64,000 bases of DNA, from assembly GCF_030010375.1 (NCBI RefSeq), contig NZ_JASCRY010000001.1, forward strand, positions 1 to 64,000, in the 5' to 3' direction. Positions within the stretch are counted from its first letter, which is position 1; every line of letters starts with the position of its first letter. The DNA is from Flavobacterium yafengii. GTDB taxonomy: Bacteria > Bacteroidota > Bacteroidia > Flavobacteriales > Flavobacteriaceae. Positions 27,803 through 37,641 of this stretch are shown one piece after another. Position numbers and translations under genes: made by a program. The notes beneath the pieces are model-generated. The model saw only the letters and a list, made by a program, of their open reading frames with translations, was not told where the DNA came from and did no database searches.

Positions 27803-27806
27803 TTAA

Positions 27807-29822
27807 CTATACTTTTTTAAGCACTATTTTCTCGTTTTGTTTTTCAATCATTTTTTGATAAAACTCTTTTAACATTGGATAATAATCTGCAACAACGATT
27901 GGTACGTTTATTTGATGCGTAAGTACTAACTGAATCGAGTTGCCAGATGTATTTATCATAAATTTAAATCCTCCCAAATTATCCTCCATATTTAAAAGTA
28001 GCGGAGTAGGAATTGTTTCGACTTTATAACCGTCTGGGATTTTAATTGTAATGTTATATTTATCGATAAAAGGAAATCCATAATCTACAGGATAAGCCCT
28101 ATTTTCTTGTTTAAAAGGATTTTGTTCTACAGCAAAAAACAGCATTGGATTTATATAAATTGCACCACCAATGTTTTCACTAAAATTTGAACTAGAAAAC
28201 GAAAAATTCTCCACAATTGGAAACTTTAAATCATTTTCGTTTGTTCTCGAATACTCACTTATCTCTATTTTATTGTTATCATTCTCTAACTTTTCAAGAT
28301 AAACATCTTCTTTAACATTCTTGATATTTCCTCTGAAAATAATCGCATTATAATCTGTTCTTTGACGTTTCAACTTTCCAGAAACTTGTCCGTTAATATC
28401 AATCTCATAGTTCATCATTACTACGTCATTTGATGGGGCCTTCGGCATTAAATCTACTTCTATAGAAGTACCGTCATTGCGTATCAATCTTCCTACCCAA
28501 TTCAAAGCCCTCAATGGTAAAACATTTGGAGTTGAAAATCGATCCGTAGCATCTAGCAACACCAACCCTTTAGGCGTTTCAACTGCAGCAATAACATAAT
28601 TAAAAGCAGTTCTATTAGGAAACAGTGCAATTCCGTTAGAGCGAGTACTCACTAAAACAGGATTTGCAGTTAATCCCGCATAACGCAACATGGCTGTAAG
28701 CATCAGATTAATTTCGGCTACATTACCCGTTTTGTCTTTATATGCTTTTTTCACCCCATCATTGCAGGAATAACCATAATAATCATTCCATTTCACAGTT
28801 TCTTTTACATGATTAAAAATTGCTAAAAACTTTTCTTCAGGTGAAGAAAGCCCTGCAATAACAACTTTTAAATCTTCCTCAAAATACCCTGTTTTATTCA
28901 ATTCAGGCCCAAAATCATCATAATCATAAATTGTTTTAGTCACTGATGCCCAATCGGTTGACAAAGTCTTGTAAGGTTGATTCGGAAATTTTACAACAGA
29001 AAGTTCGTGAGAAACACTTGTAGTGTAGTTTGCAATATTATTCACATAAGCTTCCTCTTTCATAGCAGGAAGATTTTCTGCAACATAAACAGTTCTAGTT
29101 TCTAAAAATTCTAACTTTTCTTGGGAAGAAGAACTACCCACACTCTCTCCCGGTCTTGCTTCTGACCTGTAAGAATAACTTAAAGATTTATTACTATTTT
29201 CCTTGGTGATTTTCGGAGAAATAAAGCCTTTTATGTTTGGATTATACACAAAATATTCTGGAATAGAGGTTTTAAATTCAGAGTAGTTCACAGGAATACT
29301 AGATTGAAAACTCCATTCTGTTAATTCACTAAAACGAGATGAACGTATTCTATATTTAAATTCAACAACTGAGCCTACTTTTATATTTGGCATAGTGATT
29401 TTTTTTCGTCCCCAATATTTATTAACTTTTTCATCAAACTCACCATCACTCTTCAGTTTTACCTTCTCAATCTTACCATTTATTAAATTATAAGTAATAG
29501 CATCCGAGAAAAAAACCGTTTCTTTCGCATTACTACCAATGTAATAGCTTACTGCTTTATTTGCCCAATCGTATCCTTCTTTTTTATAAATTTTAATACG
29601 AGTTGTAACTTCTGTAATCATTATAAAACCATCATTTTGATTATACTCAAAATCAACTGCTCCTTTTTCGAAGAGAATAGCAGCAACGGTGGCAGAATCT
29701 GTCGGGTTATTTTTTTCCTGAAGTTCCTCAACTGAAACTTTCCCTAATTTAAATTCTTGTGCATTGCCTTTTAAAAAAAATAAAGTAAAAAAAAGAATAA
29801 TGAAGAGTTGGTTACATTTCAT
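27807..29822 (-). CDS. DUF3857/transglutaminase-like exported protein, paralogue 2 (catalytic residues lost)
   Basis: 671 residues with signal MKCNQLFIILFFTLFFLKG. Same domain order as paralogue 1 and clearly its duplicate (shared FPNRTAFNYVIAA, LNWVGRL, IEKQNEKIVLKK). The transglutaminase Cys and His are replaced here too (TGNVAEIN; FNYV). The genes are 4 bases apart on either side, a tightly packed operon. Function unknown. Confidence 0.8.
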   Translation of the reverse strand: MKCNQLFIILFFTLFFLKGNAQEFKLGKVSVEELQEKNNPTDSATVAAILFEKGAVDFEYNQNDGFIMITEVTTRIKIYKKEGYDWANKAVSYYIGSNAKETVFFSDAITYNLINGKIEKVKLKSDGEFDEKVNKYWGRKKITMPNIKVGSVVEFKYRIRSSRFSELTEWSFQSSIPVNYSEFKTSIPEYFVYNPNIKGFISPKITKENSNKSLSYSYRSEARPGESVGSSSSQEKLEFLETRTVYVAENLPAMKEEAYVNNIANYTTSVSHELSVVKFPNQPYKTLSTDWASVTKTIYDYDDFGPELNKTGYFEEDLKVVIAGLSSPEEKFLAIFNHVKETVKWNDYYGYSCNDGVKKAYKDKTGNVAEINLMLTAMLRYAGLTANPVLVSTRSNGIALFPNRTAFNYVIAAVETPKGLVLLDATDRFSTPNVLPLRALNWVGRLIRNDGTSIEVDLMPKAPSNDVVMMNYEIDINGQVSGKLKRQRTDYNAIIFRGNIKNVKEDVYLEKLENDNNKIEISEYSRTNENDLKFPIVENFSFSSSNFSENIGGAIYINPMLFFAVEQNPFKQENRAYPVDYGFPFIDKYNITIKIPDGYKVETIPTPLLLNMEDNLGGFKFMINTSGNSIQLVLTHQINVPIVVADYYPMLKEFYQKMIEKQNEKIVLKKV

Positions 29823-29826
29823 AGTT

Positions 29827-31737
29827 TTATTGGTTTTGGGTTAGAATAATTTTGGCATTATCATTTTTTGAAATTTGTTCTATAAAAAGACGATATTCGT
29901 CATATTCTTTGTTCGAATACAATCCTTTTTTGACGAATAAGGTTCTTCTATAAACCAAATTAGCGGCATCCGTTTTTATAATCTCAGTTTTATAATTACC
30001 GAATTTACTGTTCAGTTCATAATTTTCAGGTAAAAATTCAGTAGAAAAACCAGAAGGAAGAGTTATAGTTATCTCATCTTCGTCCAAAAAACCTCTTTGT
30101 ATCTCTAAAGGATTTTTACGGTTCCTTATTCTCTTGACATAAGCATTTGTTTTATTAAAGGCATTAACAGCAAATATCAACTTATTTGGGGTAAGACTTC
30201 CATAATTCACAGCTTCTATAGCTACATTTTCAGTTAAACGAATCTTATCTTTATCATTAGAAAATGATATTTTATTGATTTTTAAATTATTAATATGTCC
30301 CCAATACTCTTTATAATGCGCCTCTTTTTCGGTTGGCTGTCTATTTTCAATAAGCGCTTTTTGATTGTATTGTGATCCTTCCGAAGCAATTGTTATTTTT
30401 CCAGAGAAATCTCCATTTGCTGATAAGGCATACTCTCCTTTACTAATTTGAGTGTTTCCATTATCTTCATAAACTTTGGTTCTAACAATCTCGGCTCCAT
30501 CCGGTTTTATTACTAAAACCTCTCTATCATCTGTAAAAGTACCTTGATATCCAAAGGGATCATCTTGACTGGTACATTCTAACCAAGTGTAATTATTTCT
30601 ATTTGGAATAGACAAAATAACGTGATTCCCTTGCATAGATACAAAATTAGACTGAATACTTAGTTTTTTCCTATCTCCATAGAGAATAGTATAATAAGAT
30701 GGCACATTTACCACATCCAGTAAGGCCTTAGTATAATTAGTCAATGCTTTACAATCACCATATCCCAAACGATCTACATCACTGGCAAGCATAGGTTTCC
30801 ATCCACCAATTCCAACTTGAATACTGATATATCTTACTTTTTGTTGTACAAAATTGTAAATTAATTTTGCTTTTTTAATTGGGTCTTTTTCATCTCCAAC
30901 AAGGGCCTTTACTTTCATTTTGGTTTCATCTGGTAAATCAGTTGTTCCCAATAAAATTTTATCAGAATACCATTGTCCAAACTCCTTCCAAGTCTTTGCA
31001 TTTCCGTCAACTCCTTCTAAATGAAACAACTCTAATCCCATCATCACATTTGGAAAAACCGAACTAAAACTAGGGCTGTAGTCTTCTTGTTTTTGAGCCA
31101 GAATATTGGTAGCAGTATATGAAAGTTGCGTTGCAGTATCAATCGTTTTATCACTTTTGGAATTAGAAAAATTGAATTCCATTTTCTTAAAACCTAAATT
31201 ATCAGGATATTTTACATTCAAAATACTTTTTTCGACACTTACAAAATAATCACTTGAAGGATACCATTTCGGAATAAAAGCGGTAGTAGAAGTTTCTATT
31301 TCGCTATCGAAAACTACTGTAAAGGGATATTGAACAGGGGTGTAATCTAAATAAAGATAACGATTATCTGAAAAAAGTGTGCCGCCATCAACTGCACTTT
31401 GATCCTTGAAATCTTTACGCTTAATTTTTTTTATTTCTTTTCCTAAAATATCATAAACAGTTGCTTCGATATTTCTAATATTGGTTCTTTTATCATAACT
31501 TTCAATAGCGTCAATTGTACTCAAGCCTTTTTCATTTAGAACCGTCACCACTCTTTTAGTGGTAATATTCATGCTTCTTTGTGAAGCAATAGCAATGTCT
31601 ATTTGATTCAAACGAACCACAGCATTGGCATTTTCTTTTAAGCTATCGGAAATGTTCAAAGAGTTATATTCTAGCTTTTGAGCAAAAATGAAAGAAGTAA
31701 AAAACAAAAATAGGAAAGAGATATTTTTAAAAATCAT
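29827..31737 (-). CDS. DUF3857/transglutaminase exported protein, paralogue 3 (Cys and His kept)
   Basis: 636 residues with a signal peptide ending near FIFAQ. DUF3857 occupies the N-terminal half. The transglutaminase part near residues 290-390 keeps the nucleophile in LGYGDCKALTNY and a His in GNHVILSI, but the following block reads WLECTSQDD rather than the more usual LDxT. It may be an active member beside two degenerate ones. First of the three tandem genes, 47 bases after dtd. Confidence 0.82.
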   Translation of the reverse strand: MIFKNISFLFLFFTSFIFAQKLEYNSLNISDSLKENANAVVRLNQIDIAIASQRSMNITTKRVVTVLNEKGLSTIDAIESYDKRTNIRNIEATVYDILGKEIKKIKRKDFKDQSAVDGGTLFSDNRYLYLDYTPVQYPFTVVFDSEIETSTTAFIPKWYPSSDYFVSVEKSILNVKYPDNLGFKKMEFNFSNSKSDKTIDTATQLSYTATNILAQKQEDYSPSFSSVFPNVMMGLELFHLEGVDGNAKTWKEFGQWYSDKILLGTTDLPDETKMKVKALVGDEKDPIKKAKLIYNFVQQKVRYISIQVGIGGWKPMLASDVDRLGYGDCKALTNYTKALLDVVNVPSYYTILYGDRKKLSIQSNFVSMQGNHVILSIPNRNNYTWLECTSQDDPFGYQGTFTDDREVLVIKPDGAEIVRTKVYEDNGNTQISKGEYALSANGDFSGKITIASEGSQYNQKALIENRQPTEKEAHYKEYWGHINNLKINKISFSNDKDKIRLTENVAIEAVNYGSLTPNKLIFAVNAFNKTNAYVKRIRNRKNPLEIQRGFLDEDEITITLPSGFSTEFLPENYELNSKFGNYKTEIIKTDAANLVYRRTLFVKKGLYSNKEYDEYRLFIEQISKNDNAKIILTQNQ

Positions 31738-31784
31738 AAAATTCTTTTTATCAAAAATATAAGATTTTTTCGATTAAAGAAAAC

Positions 31785-32237
31785 TTAAGCCCTATTTTTA
31801 CTATCGATGATTATGGTAACGGGACCATCATTCAGCAAAAGCACTTTCATATCCGCACCAAAGTTGCCCGTTTGTACCTTTTTACCTAGTTCTATTTCTA
31901 TTTTTTTTACAAATTTCTCGTACAATGGGATAGCAACTTCTGGTTTTGAAGCTTTTATGTAGGAAGGACGATTGCCTTTTTTAGTAGAAGCATGTAATGT
32001 AAATTGGCTTACCACAATAATATCTCCGTCAATATCTTTAACGGATAAATTCATGACATCGTTTTCATCGCCAAAAATGCGGATGTTAGTAATCTTATTA
32101 ACCAACCAATCTATATCTTCTTGAGTATCGGCATCTTCAATACCAACTAAAACCAACAGTCCTTTTTGGATATCGGCTACAATTTTATTATCGATAGTTA
32201 CGGAAGCTGAGGAAACTCTTTGAAGGACTATTTTCAT
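31785..32237 (-). CDS. dtd: D-aminoacyl-tRNA deacylase
   Basis: 150 residues, the normal length. It removes D-amino acids (and glycine mischarged on tRNA-Ala) from tRNA. The two signature motifs are SQFTLHAST and LNDGPVTIIID. It lies 30 bases downstream of rsgA, probably in the same transcript. Confidence 0.95.
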   Translation of the reverse strand: MKIVLQRVSSASVTIDNKIVADIQKGLLVLVGIEDADTQEDIDWLVNKITNIRIFGDENDVMNLSVKDIDGDIIVVSQFTLHASTKKGNRPSYIKASKPEVAIPLYEKFVKKIEIELGKKVQTGNFGADMKVLLLNDGPVTIIIDSKNRA

Positions 32238-32267
32238 TTTTAAAATTGAAATTGATTTTTGATATTG

Positions 32268-33245
32268 TTATTCCCTCGTTTTATCACTGATTATTCTATC
32301 TTCATTATGAATATCAGTACGATAATGTTCATCATCACCTTCCAGAATTTTAAGATAACTTCTATAACGAGACCAAGCGATTTCGTCTTTTTCCAATGCG
32401 GCTTTAATAGCACAATGCGGTTCGTCTTTATGCAAACAATTATTGAATTTACATTGGTCTTTCAATTTGAAAAATTCAGGAAAATAGCCACTAATTTCTT
32501 CTTTTTCCATGTCCACAATTCCAAAACCTTTGATACCTGGCGTGTCAATAATTTTAGCATCAAAAGACAAATCATACATTTCGGCAAAAGTAGTTGTGTG
32601 TTGTCCTTGCTTGCTTGCTTCAGAAATTGTCTTTGTTTTTAAATGTAAAGAAGGCTCCATTGCATTTACCAAAGTTGATTTGCCTACACCGGAATGTCCA
32701 GAAAACATACTCACCTTACCAATCATCATTGCTTTCAATTCCTCAATTCCTTTCATTTCAGTCGAAGAAACGCGCAAACATTTATATCCAATTTCTTGAT
32801 ATACATGTTGCATATACAATTGTTCGTCTAGCGTGGCATCGTCAAAAGTATCAATTTTATTAAAAACCAGTATCGTTTCAATTCCATAGGCTTCTGCAGT
32901 AACCAGAAAACGGTCAATAAAATTAAAAGTTGTTGGCGGATTATTAATGGTGACTAACAAGAAAACCCGATCAATATTAGACGCAATAATATGCATCTGA
33001 TGCGATAAATTCACTGATTTTCGAACAATATAATTCTTCCTGTCGTGAATTTTATAAATGGTTCCCGTAACTGTATCGGATGATTCTTCTAATTCATAAT
33101 CCACAACATCGCCTACAGCGATAGGATTGGTACTTTTGATTCCTTTAATTCGGAATTTACCTTTCATACGGCATTCAATAAAATCACCTTGTTCGGATTT
33201 TACGGTGTACCAACTTCCTGTAGATTTGTATACGAGTCCTGTCAT
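32268..33245 (-). CDS. rsgA: ribosome small-subunit biogenesis GTPase RsgA
   Basis: 325 residues. The order is N-terminal OB fold, circularly permuted GTPase and zinc domain. NKID (G4) near residue 120 precedes the P-loop GHSGVGKST near 183 and DTPGIKGFG (G3) near 231. The C-terminal CKFNNCLHKDEPHC binds zinc. It assists 30S maturation. It heads the run rsgA-dtd-DUF3857s and has its own promoter. Confidence 0.95.
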   Translation of the reverse strand: MTGLVYKSTGSWYTVKSEQGDFIECRMKGKFRIKGIKSTNPIAVGDVVDYELEESSDTVTGTIYKIHDRKNYIVRKSVNLSHQMHIIASNIDRVFLLVTINNPPTTFNFIDRFLVTAEAYGIETILVFNKIDTFDDATLDEQLYMQHVYQEIGYKCLRVSSTEMKGIEELKAMMIGKVSMFSGHSGVGKSTLVNAMEPSLHLKTKTISEASKQGQHTTTFAEMYDLSFDAKIIDTPGIKGFGIVDMEKEEISGYFPEFFKLKDQCKFNNCLHKDEPHCAIKAALEKDEIAWSRYRSYLKILEGDDEHYRTDIHNEDRIISDKTRE

Positions 33246-33305
33246 TTAGGATTTTTGATTGAAGATTAACGATTTTAGATTTCTGATTTAAAACCTAAGA
33301 CTTTG

Positions 33306-33313
33306 CAAAGATA
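33306..33313 (-). promoter_or_regulatory. -7 promoter element of rsgA
   Basis: The minus strand reads TATCTTTG, a full TAnnTTTG match; no clear TTG upstream. The heptamer tract at 33328-33348 lies immediately upstream of it, where the -33 region would be. Confidence 0.5.
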
Positions 33314-33327
33314 ATTCTTTGTTTTAG

Positions 33328-33348
33328 GTTTAAAGTTTAAAGTTTAAA
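33328..33348. repeat. three perfect GTTTAAA heptamers
   Basis: GTTTAAA is repeated three times without mismatch and followed by GTTTTTC. The same unit appears upstream of cysN and metZ. Confidence 0.75.
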
Positions 33349-33444
33349 GTTTTTCACTTTGAACAACTTTACATACAATTAAAAATAGAAAATCCCCACA
33401 ACTTTTGACAAAAGCTGTAGGGATTAATATTTAAAAAATACGGA

Positions 33445-34527
33445 CTAAGCGTTCAATACTTTTTCTTGGTGACCAATACTTTCCTGGTGGATCGCTTTGA
33501 ACATTTTCAGCACAAATTCTTCAGTCAATCCTTTTTTCTCGCCTTCCAAAATCATTTTTCCTAGAATTTCGTTCCAACGATTGTTTTGCAATACAGCAAC
33601 GTTAGCATCTTTTTTCACTTGACCTATTTCGTCAGCTACTTTCATACGCTTTCCTAATAAATCCAATAAAGTAGCATCTAAAACATCAATATTAGCTCTT
33701 AATTTTGCCATTTTTTGAGTAAACTCATCCGATACATCATTTACTTTTCTAACTTTCAAATCAATAAAAATTTGTTTCAAAGCATCTGGCGTAACTTGTT
33801 GTGCAGCATCACTCCAAGCATTGTCTGGATCATAATGCGTTTCGATAATCATACCATCATAATTCAAATCCAAAGCTTCTTGAGTTACTTCAAGAATCAT
33901 TTTGCGATCTCCTGTAATATGAGATGGATCAATAATTAAAGGTAAATCAGGGAATTTATTTTGCAATTCGATAGCAATCTGCCATTCTGGAATGTTTCTG
34001 TATTTTGTTTTTTCGTAAGTCGAAAAACCTCTGTGAATTACTCCTAATTTTTCAATTCCTGCCATGTATAAACGCTCAACACCACCCAACCATAAAGACA
34101 AATCTGGATTTACCGGATTCTTAACCAATACGATTTTTTTAGTTCCTGCTAAAGCATCTGCAATTTCTTGCATTGCAAATGGATTTACGGTCGTTCTGGC
34201 ACCAATCCACAATACATCAATATCATATTCCAAAGCTAATTTTACGTGAGCAGCATTTGCCACTTCCGTTCCCATTAGCAATCCTGTTTGCTCTTTAGCC
34301 TTTTTCAACCATTTCAATCCTATCTCACCAACACCTTCAAATCCTCCCGGACGTGTTCTAGGTTTCCAAATTCCTGCTCTAAAAACACTTACATCTGAAT
34401 CTTTCAATTCATGCGCAATTTTCAATACTTGCTCTTCTGTTTCAGCACTACAAGGTCCTGCGATCACAAATGGATGAGTCAAATTGAATTCATTCAACCA
34501 ATTTCTCATTTCTTTCTTGTTTTCCAT
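33445..34527 (-). CDS. aroG: bifunctional DAHP synthase / chorismate mutase
   Basis: 360 residues, a fusion of a type I beta DAHP synthase (about 1-260; FVIAGPCSAETEEQV, FRAGIWKPRTRPGGFEG, IIDPSHITG) with an AroQ-type chorismate mutase (about 265-355; LRANIDVLDATLLDLLGKRM). It catalyses the first step of the shikimate pathway and the branch to prephenate. Last gene of the aromatic operon, 72 bases after tyrA. The CM domain may provide allosteric control of the DAHP synthase, as known in related fusions. Confidence 0.94.
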   Translation of the reverse strand: MENKKEMRNWLNEFNLTHPFVIAGPCSAETEEQVLKIAHELKDSDVSVFRAGIWKPRTRPGGFEGVGEIGLKWLKKAKEQTGLLMGTEVANAAHVKLALEYDIDVLWIGARTTVNPFAMQEIADALAGTKKIVLVKNPVNPDLSLWLGGVERLYMAGIEKLGVIHRGFSTYEKTKYRNIPEWQIAIELQNKFPDLPLIIDPSHITGDRKMILEVTQEALDLNYDGMIIETHYDPDNAWSDAAQQVTPDALKQIFIDLKVRKVNDVSDEFTQKMAKLRANIDVLDATLLDLLGKRMKVADEIGQVKKDANVAVLQNNRWNEILGKMILEGEKKGLTEEFVLKMFKAIHQESIGHQEKVLNA

Positions 34528-34599
34528 TTTTTTTAAATTTTATTTTATTATTTTATTGTGTGTTGTTATTTTTGACTGTAACCGGCAACTGAATGCTGA

Positions 34600-35457
34600 T
34601 TACTTTTTAACATTCATTCCGTTTAATATTTCTTTTATTTTATTGACACTTAGCATTTCATTGTAAATCGCATCGTAATCTTCCTTTTCTAATAATTCTT
34701 TAAATTTTGATAAATTCGAAATGTATTCATCCAATGTTTTTACAACCTGTTTCCTGTTTTGTTTAAAAATAGGCGTCCACATTGCTGGGGAACTTTTGGC
34801 CAAACGAACCGTGCTTTCAAAACCGGAACCTGCCATGTCAAAAATATCCTGTTCATCTTTCTCTTTATTGATTACCGTTTTTCCAAGCATAAAGGCGCTG
34901 ATGTGTGATAAATGCGACACATAAGCAATATGTTTGTCATGTGATTTCGGATCCATATAACGGATTCTCATTCCCATCGCCGTAAAAAGCTCCAACGCCT
35001 TTTCCTGTAATTTGAAAGTTGTTTTCTCTACTTCACAAATAATATTCGTTTTACCTTGAAACAATCCTTTTATCGCTGCCGAAGGTCCTGAAAACTCCGT
35101 TCCTGCAATAGGATGCGTAGCAATAAAATTTCTCCTTTTAGGATGATGGGCAACCACTTCACAAATAGGTGTTTTTGTAGAACCTACTTCAAAAACAATC
35201 GTATTATCCCCAACAACATCCAATACTTTTGGCAAAACAACTAGCGCCACATCAACAGGAACCGAAACGATAACAAAGTCTGCATCCACTAAATCTTCAA
35301 ATGCAGCACCAGAATCCACAACTCCTAAAGCTATGGCTTCCGCCAAATGACTTTCGTTGTTATCAATTCCATAAATTTTGGCTTCCGGATGCAGCGTTTT
35401 AATGTCCAATACCATCGAACCGCCTATTAATCCTATTCCAATTACGTATATTTTCAT
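34600..35457 (-). CDS. tyrA: prephenate dehydrogenase
   Basis: 285 residues. The NAD-binding motif GIGLIGGSM is at the N-terminus, and ATHPIAGTEFSGP near residue 118 is the TyrA signature. It makes 4-hydroxyphenylpyruvate for tyrosine. No C-terminal ACT domain is seen, so feedback would have to act elsewhere. It lies 3 bases after the aminotransferase gene. Confidence 0.94.
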   Translation of the reverse strand: MKIYVIGIGLIGGSMVLDIKTLHPEAKIYGIDNNESHLAEAIALGVVDSGAAFEDLVDADFVIVSVPVDVALVVLPKVLDVVGDNTIVFEVGSTKTPICEVVAHHPKRRNFIATHPIAGTEFSGPSAAIKGLFQGKTNIICEVEKTTFKLQEKALELFTAMGMRIRYMDPKSHDKHIAYVSHLSHISAFMLGKTVINKEKDEQDIFDMAGSGFESTVRLAKSSPAMWTPIFKQNRKQVVKTLDEYISNLSKFKELLEKEDYDAIYNEMLSVNKIKEILNGMNVKK

Positions 35458-35460
35458 GTA

Positions 35461-36609
35461 TTAAAATCTATCAATTGCTTCCTGTACTTTTTCTTCTTTT
35501 ACACAAAGTGCAAATCGAATGTATCCTTCACCATTACTTCCAAAAATGGTTCCCGGTGTAATGAAAACAGATTTGTCATATAAAATATCATCAATAAATT
35601 TCTCTGCTGATGTAATTCCGTCTGGCAATTTTGCCCAAACAAATAATCCAACTCCTTCTTTATATACTTTACAACCCAACTTCTCAGCTAGTTGTTCGGT
35701 AAGAATTCTGCGTTTTCTATAAATCGCATTCATCGATTCAAACCAAGTCTTGTCACTTTTCAAAGCTTCAATTGCTCCTTTTTGAATCCCGTAAAACATT
35801 CCGCTATCCATGTTGCTTTTTACTTTTAGAACAGCATCAATACAAGCTGCATTTCCTAAAACCATTCCAACTCTCCAGCCTGCCATGTTAAAAGTCTTAC
35901 TCAAAGAATTCAATTCTAAAGCCACGTCTTTGGCGCCTTCTACTTGTAACAAACTCATCGGATTGTCATTTAAAACAAAACTATACGGATTGTCATTGAC
36001 TAATAATATCTGATGTTTTTTGGCGAAAGCCACTAACTTTTCGAACAACTCCAAACTTCCTCTTGCTCCTGTTGGCATGTGCGGATAACCAATCCACATG
36101 ATTTTCACTTTTGATAAATCTAATTTCTCCAAAGCTTCAAAATCTGGTTCCCAGTTATTATTTTCTTTTAAATCATAATAAACTGGAATTGCTCCCACTA
36201 AATTCGTCACCGATGTGTACGTTGGATAGCCTGGATTTGGAATCAGAACCTGATCTCCTTCATTCAAAAAAGCCAGTGAAATATGCATAATTCCTTCTTT
36301 GGAACCCATCAAAGGCAAAATTTCGTTAGCAGGATTCAACGCTACTTGAAAGTTGTTCTGATAAAAATCAGCCATACCTTGTCTCAACTCCGGCACCCCT
36401 TGATAACTCTGATATTGATGCGCATTTTCATCTTTCATTGCCAATACCACTGCATCAATCACCGCTTGTGAAGGCTGTAAATCAGGGCTTCCAATTCCCA
36501 TATTGATAATTGGTTTCCCCTCAGAAGCCAATTGTCTTACTTCTCTCAGTTTTGAGGAGAAATAGTATTCTTCAATTGTACCGAGACGTTTTGCTGTAGT
36601 AATCATCAT
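35461..36609 (-). CDS. PLP aminotransferase of the aromatic operon
   Basis: 382 residues, fold-type I class I/II aminotransferase. The PLP lysine is in NSLSKTFNMAGWRVGM, and the substrate loop GIGSPDLQPS is near the N-terminus. Between pheA and tyrA, so it probably transaminates aromatic keto acids or prephenate; sequence alone also fits aspartate- or LL-DAP-type enzymes. Spacing is 51 bases from pheA and 3 bases to tyrA. Confidence 0.85.
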   Translation of the reverse strand: MMITTAKRLGTIEEYYFSSKLREVRQLASEGKPIINMGIGSPDLQPSQAVIDAVVLAMKDENAHQYQSYQGVPELRQGMADFYQNNFQVALNPANEILPLMGSKEGIMHISLAFLNEGDQVLIPNPGYPTYTSVTNLVGAIPVYYDLKENNNWEPDFEALEKLDLSKVKIMWIGYPHMPTGARGSLELFEKLVAFAKKHQILLVNDNPYSFVLNDNPMSLLQVEGAKDVALELNSLSKTFNMAGWRVGMVLGNAACIDAVLKVKSNMDSGMFYGIQKGAIEALKSDKTWFESMNAIYRKRRILTEQLAEKLGCKVYKEGVGLFVWAKLPDGITSAEKFIDDILYDKSVFITPGTIFGSNGEGYIRFALCVKEEKVQEAIDRF

Positions 36610-36660
36610 TTTATTTTTTATTATATCCTAAATTCCTATCAGAATTTCTCCCTTGGAGAT

Positions 36661-37488
36661 TTATAGTTTTGTGTTTTTATATTCGCCTAATACTTTGAAA
36701 TACTCCGCCATGATAATCAATAGTGACTTTGCTTTTGCATAATCTTCGTATCTTTCAAAAGTAACATCCACAAAAAAGGAATATTTCCAAGGTGTTTCTA
36801 TTTTTGGCAACGACTGAATTTTAGTTAAATTCAATTTACAGTCGCTCATTACATTCAGCACTGCAGCTAAACTTCCGCGTTTGTGATCCAATTCAAATTT
36901 GATGGACGCTCTGTTGATTTCGTTTTCCGGCACAAATGAATTTTCCTTTTTTATAATCACAAAACGAGTCATGTTGTTTTTAATCGTTTGAATCTCCGGA
37001 GCCAAAATTTCTAAATCGTACATTTCCGAAGCCGTTTTACTGGCAATTGCAGCAATCCCTTTTAATTGCTTTTCCTGAATTCTGCGAGCCGTTTCAGCAG
37101 TATCTTTATCTTCAACTAATTTTATGTTTGGATATTTTTTCAAGAATTCCATACATTGTAAAATAGCCATAGGATGCGAATGTACTTCCAGAATATCTTC
37201 CATTTTCTGACCTTTTAAAGCCATTAAATTTTGATGAATTCTTAAATAATGTTCTCCTATTATGTGCAAATTATTTTTATCAATCAACGCATAATTAGGA
37301 ATAATTGGTCCTGCAATAGAATTTTCTATCGCCATAACTGCCTGATCTGATTTACCTGAAAGTAGATTATCCACCAACTCTTCAAAGGACAAACATTCGT
37401 CAACAACAACAGCTTGATTAAAATATTCCTGTGCCACCTGATGGTGAAAAGAACCCGTTATGCCTTGTATTCCAATTATTTCATTCAT
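36661..37488 (-). CDS. pheA: prephenate dehydratase
   Basis: 275 residues. The catalytic domain (GIQGITGSFHHQVAQEYF at the start, active-site TRF in NNMTRFVII near residue 176) precedes a C-terminal ACT domain with SIKFELDHKRGSLAAVLNV, the expected Phe-binding site. It makes phenylpyruvate. First gene of the aromatic operon, with no chorismate mutase fusion because AroG carries it. Its leader holds an aromatic-codon attenuator, so both transcription and activity are likely set by phenylalanine. Confidence 0.95.
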   Translation of the reverse strand: MNEIIGIQGITGSFHHQVAQEYFNQAVVVDECLSFEELVDNLLSGKSDQAVMAIENSIAGPIIPNYALIDKNNLHIIGEHYLRIHQNLMALKGQKMEDILEVHSHPMAILQCMEFLKKYPNIKLVEDKDTAETARRIQEKQLKGIAAIASKTASEMYDLEILAPEIQTIKNNMTRFVIIKKENSFVPENEINRASIKFELDHKRGSLAAVLNVMSDCKLNLTKIQSLPKIETPWKYSFFVDVTFERYEDYAKAKSLLIIMAEYFKVLGEYKNTKL

Positions 37489-37504
37489 TTTACACGCTTT
37501 TAAG

Positions 37505-37535
37505 CAAAAAAAAAATCCCGATTTTCATCGGGATT
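37505..37535 (-). terminator. attenuator terminator before pheA
   Basis: On the minus strand, AATCCCGAT (37535-37527) pairs perfectly with ATCGGGATT (37522-37514) around a 4-base loop and is followed by an uninterrupted T-run. It ends just 17 bases before the pheA ATG and follows the leader peptide, so it would stop transcription before pheA. Confidence 0.9.
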
Positions 37536-37641
37536 GTATATTTATAGTATCAATTTAATTTTATAATCAAATAACCATACAACAATCCCTTTCCACTTTC
37601 CAGAAGAAATAATAAGAGTTGCTAAAATAAAATCGGTTATT
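37530..37641 (-). promoter_or_regulatory. alternative RNA pairings of the pheA attenuator
   Basis: Antiterminator: GGGATTGT (plus coordinates 37582-37589, inside the leader peptide gene) pairs exactly with ACAATCCC (37530-37537), the 5-prime arm of the terminator. Competing early stem: AATAACC (37635-37641, codons 3-5) pairs exactly with GGTTATT (37570-37576, codons 24-26), with a weaker GCAAC/GTTGT helix inside. A ribosome stalled on the aromatic codons would break the early stem and allow the antiterminator. Confidence 0.8.

Noticed and set aside
25811..31737. The three DUF3857 genes as one protein broken by mutations
   Set aside because: Each has its own signal peptide and full domain set; they are paralogues.
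32259..32642. Open frame of 127 codons on the plus strand inside rsgA
   Set aside because: Antisense shadow; the opposite strand encodes conserved RsgA motifs.
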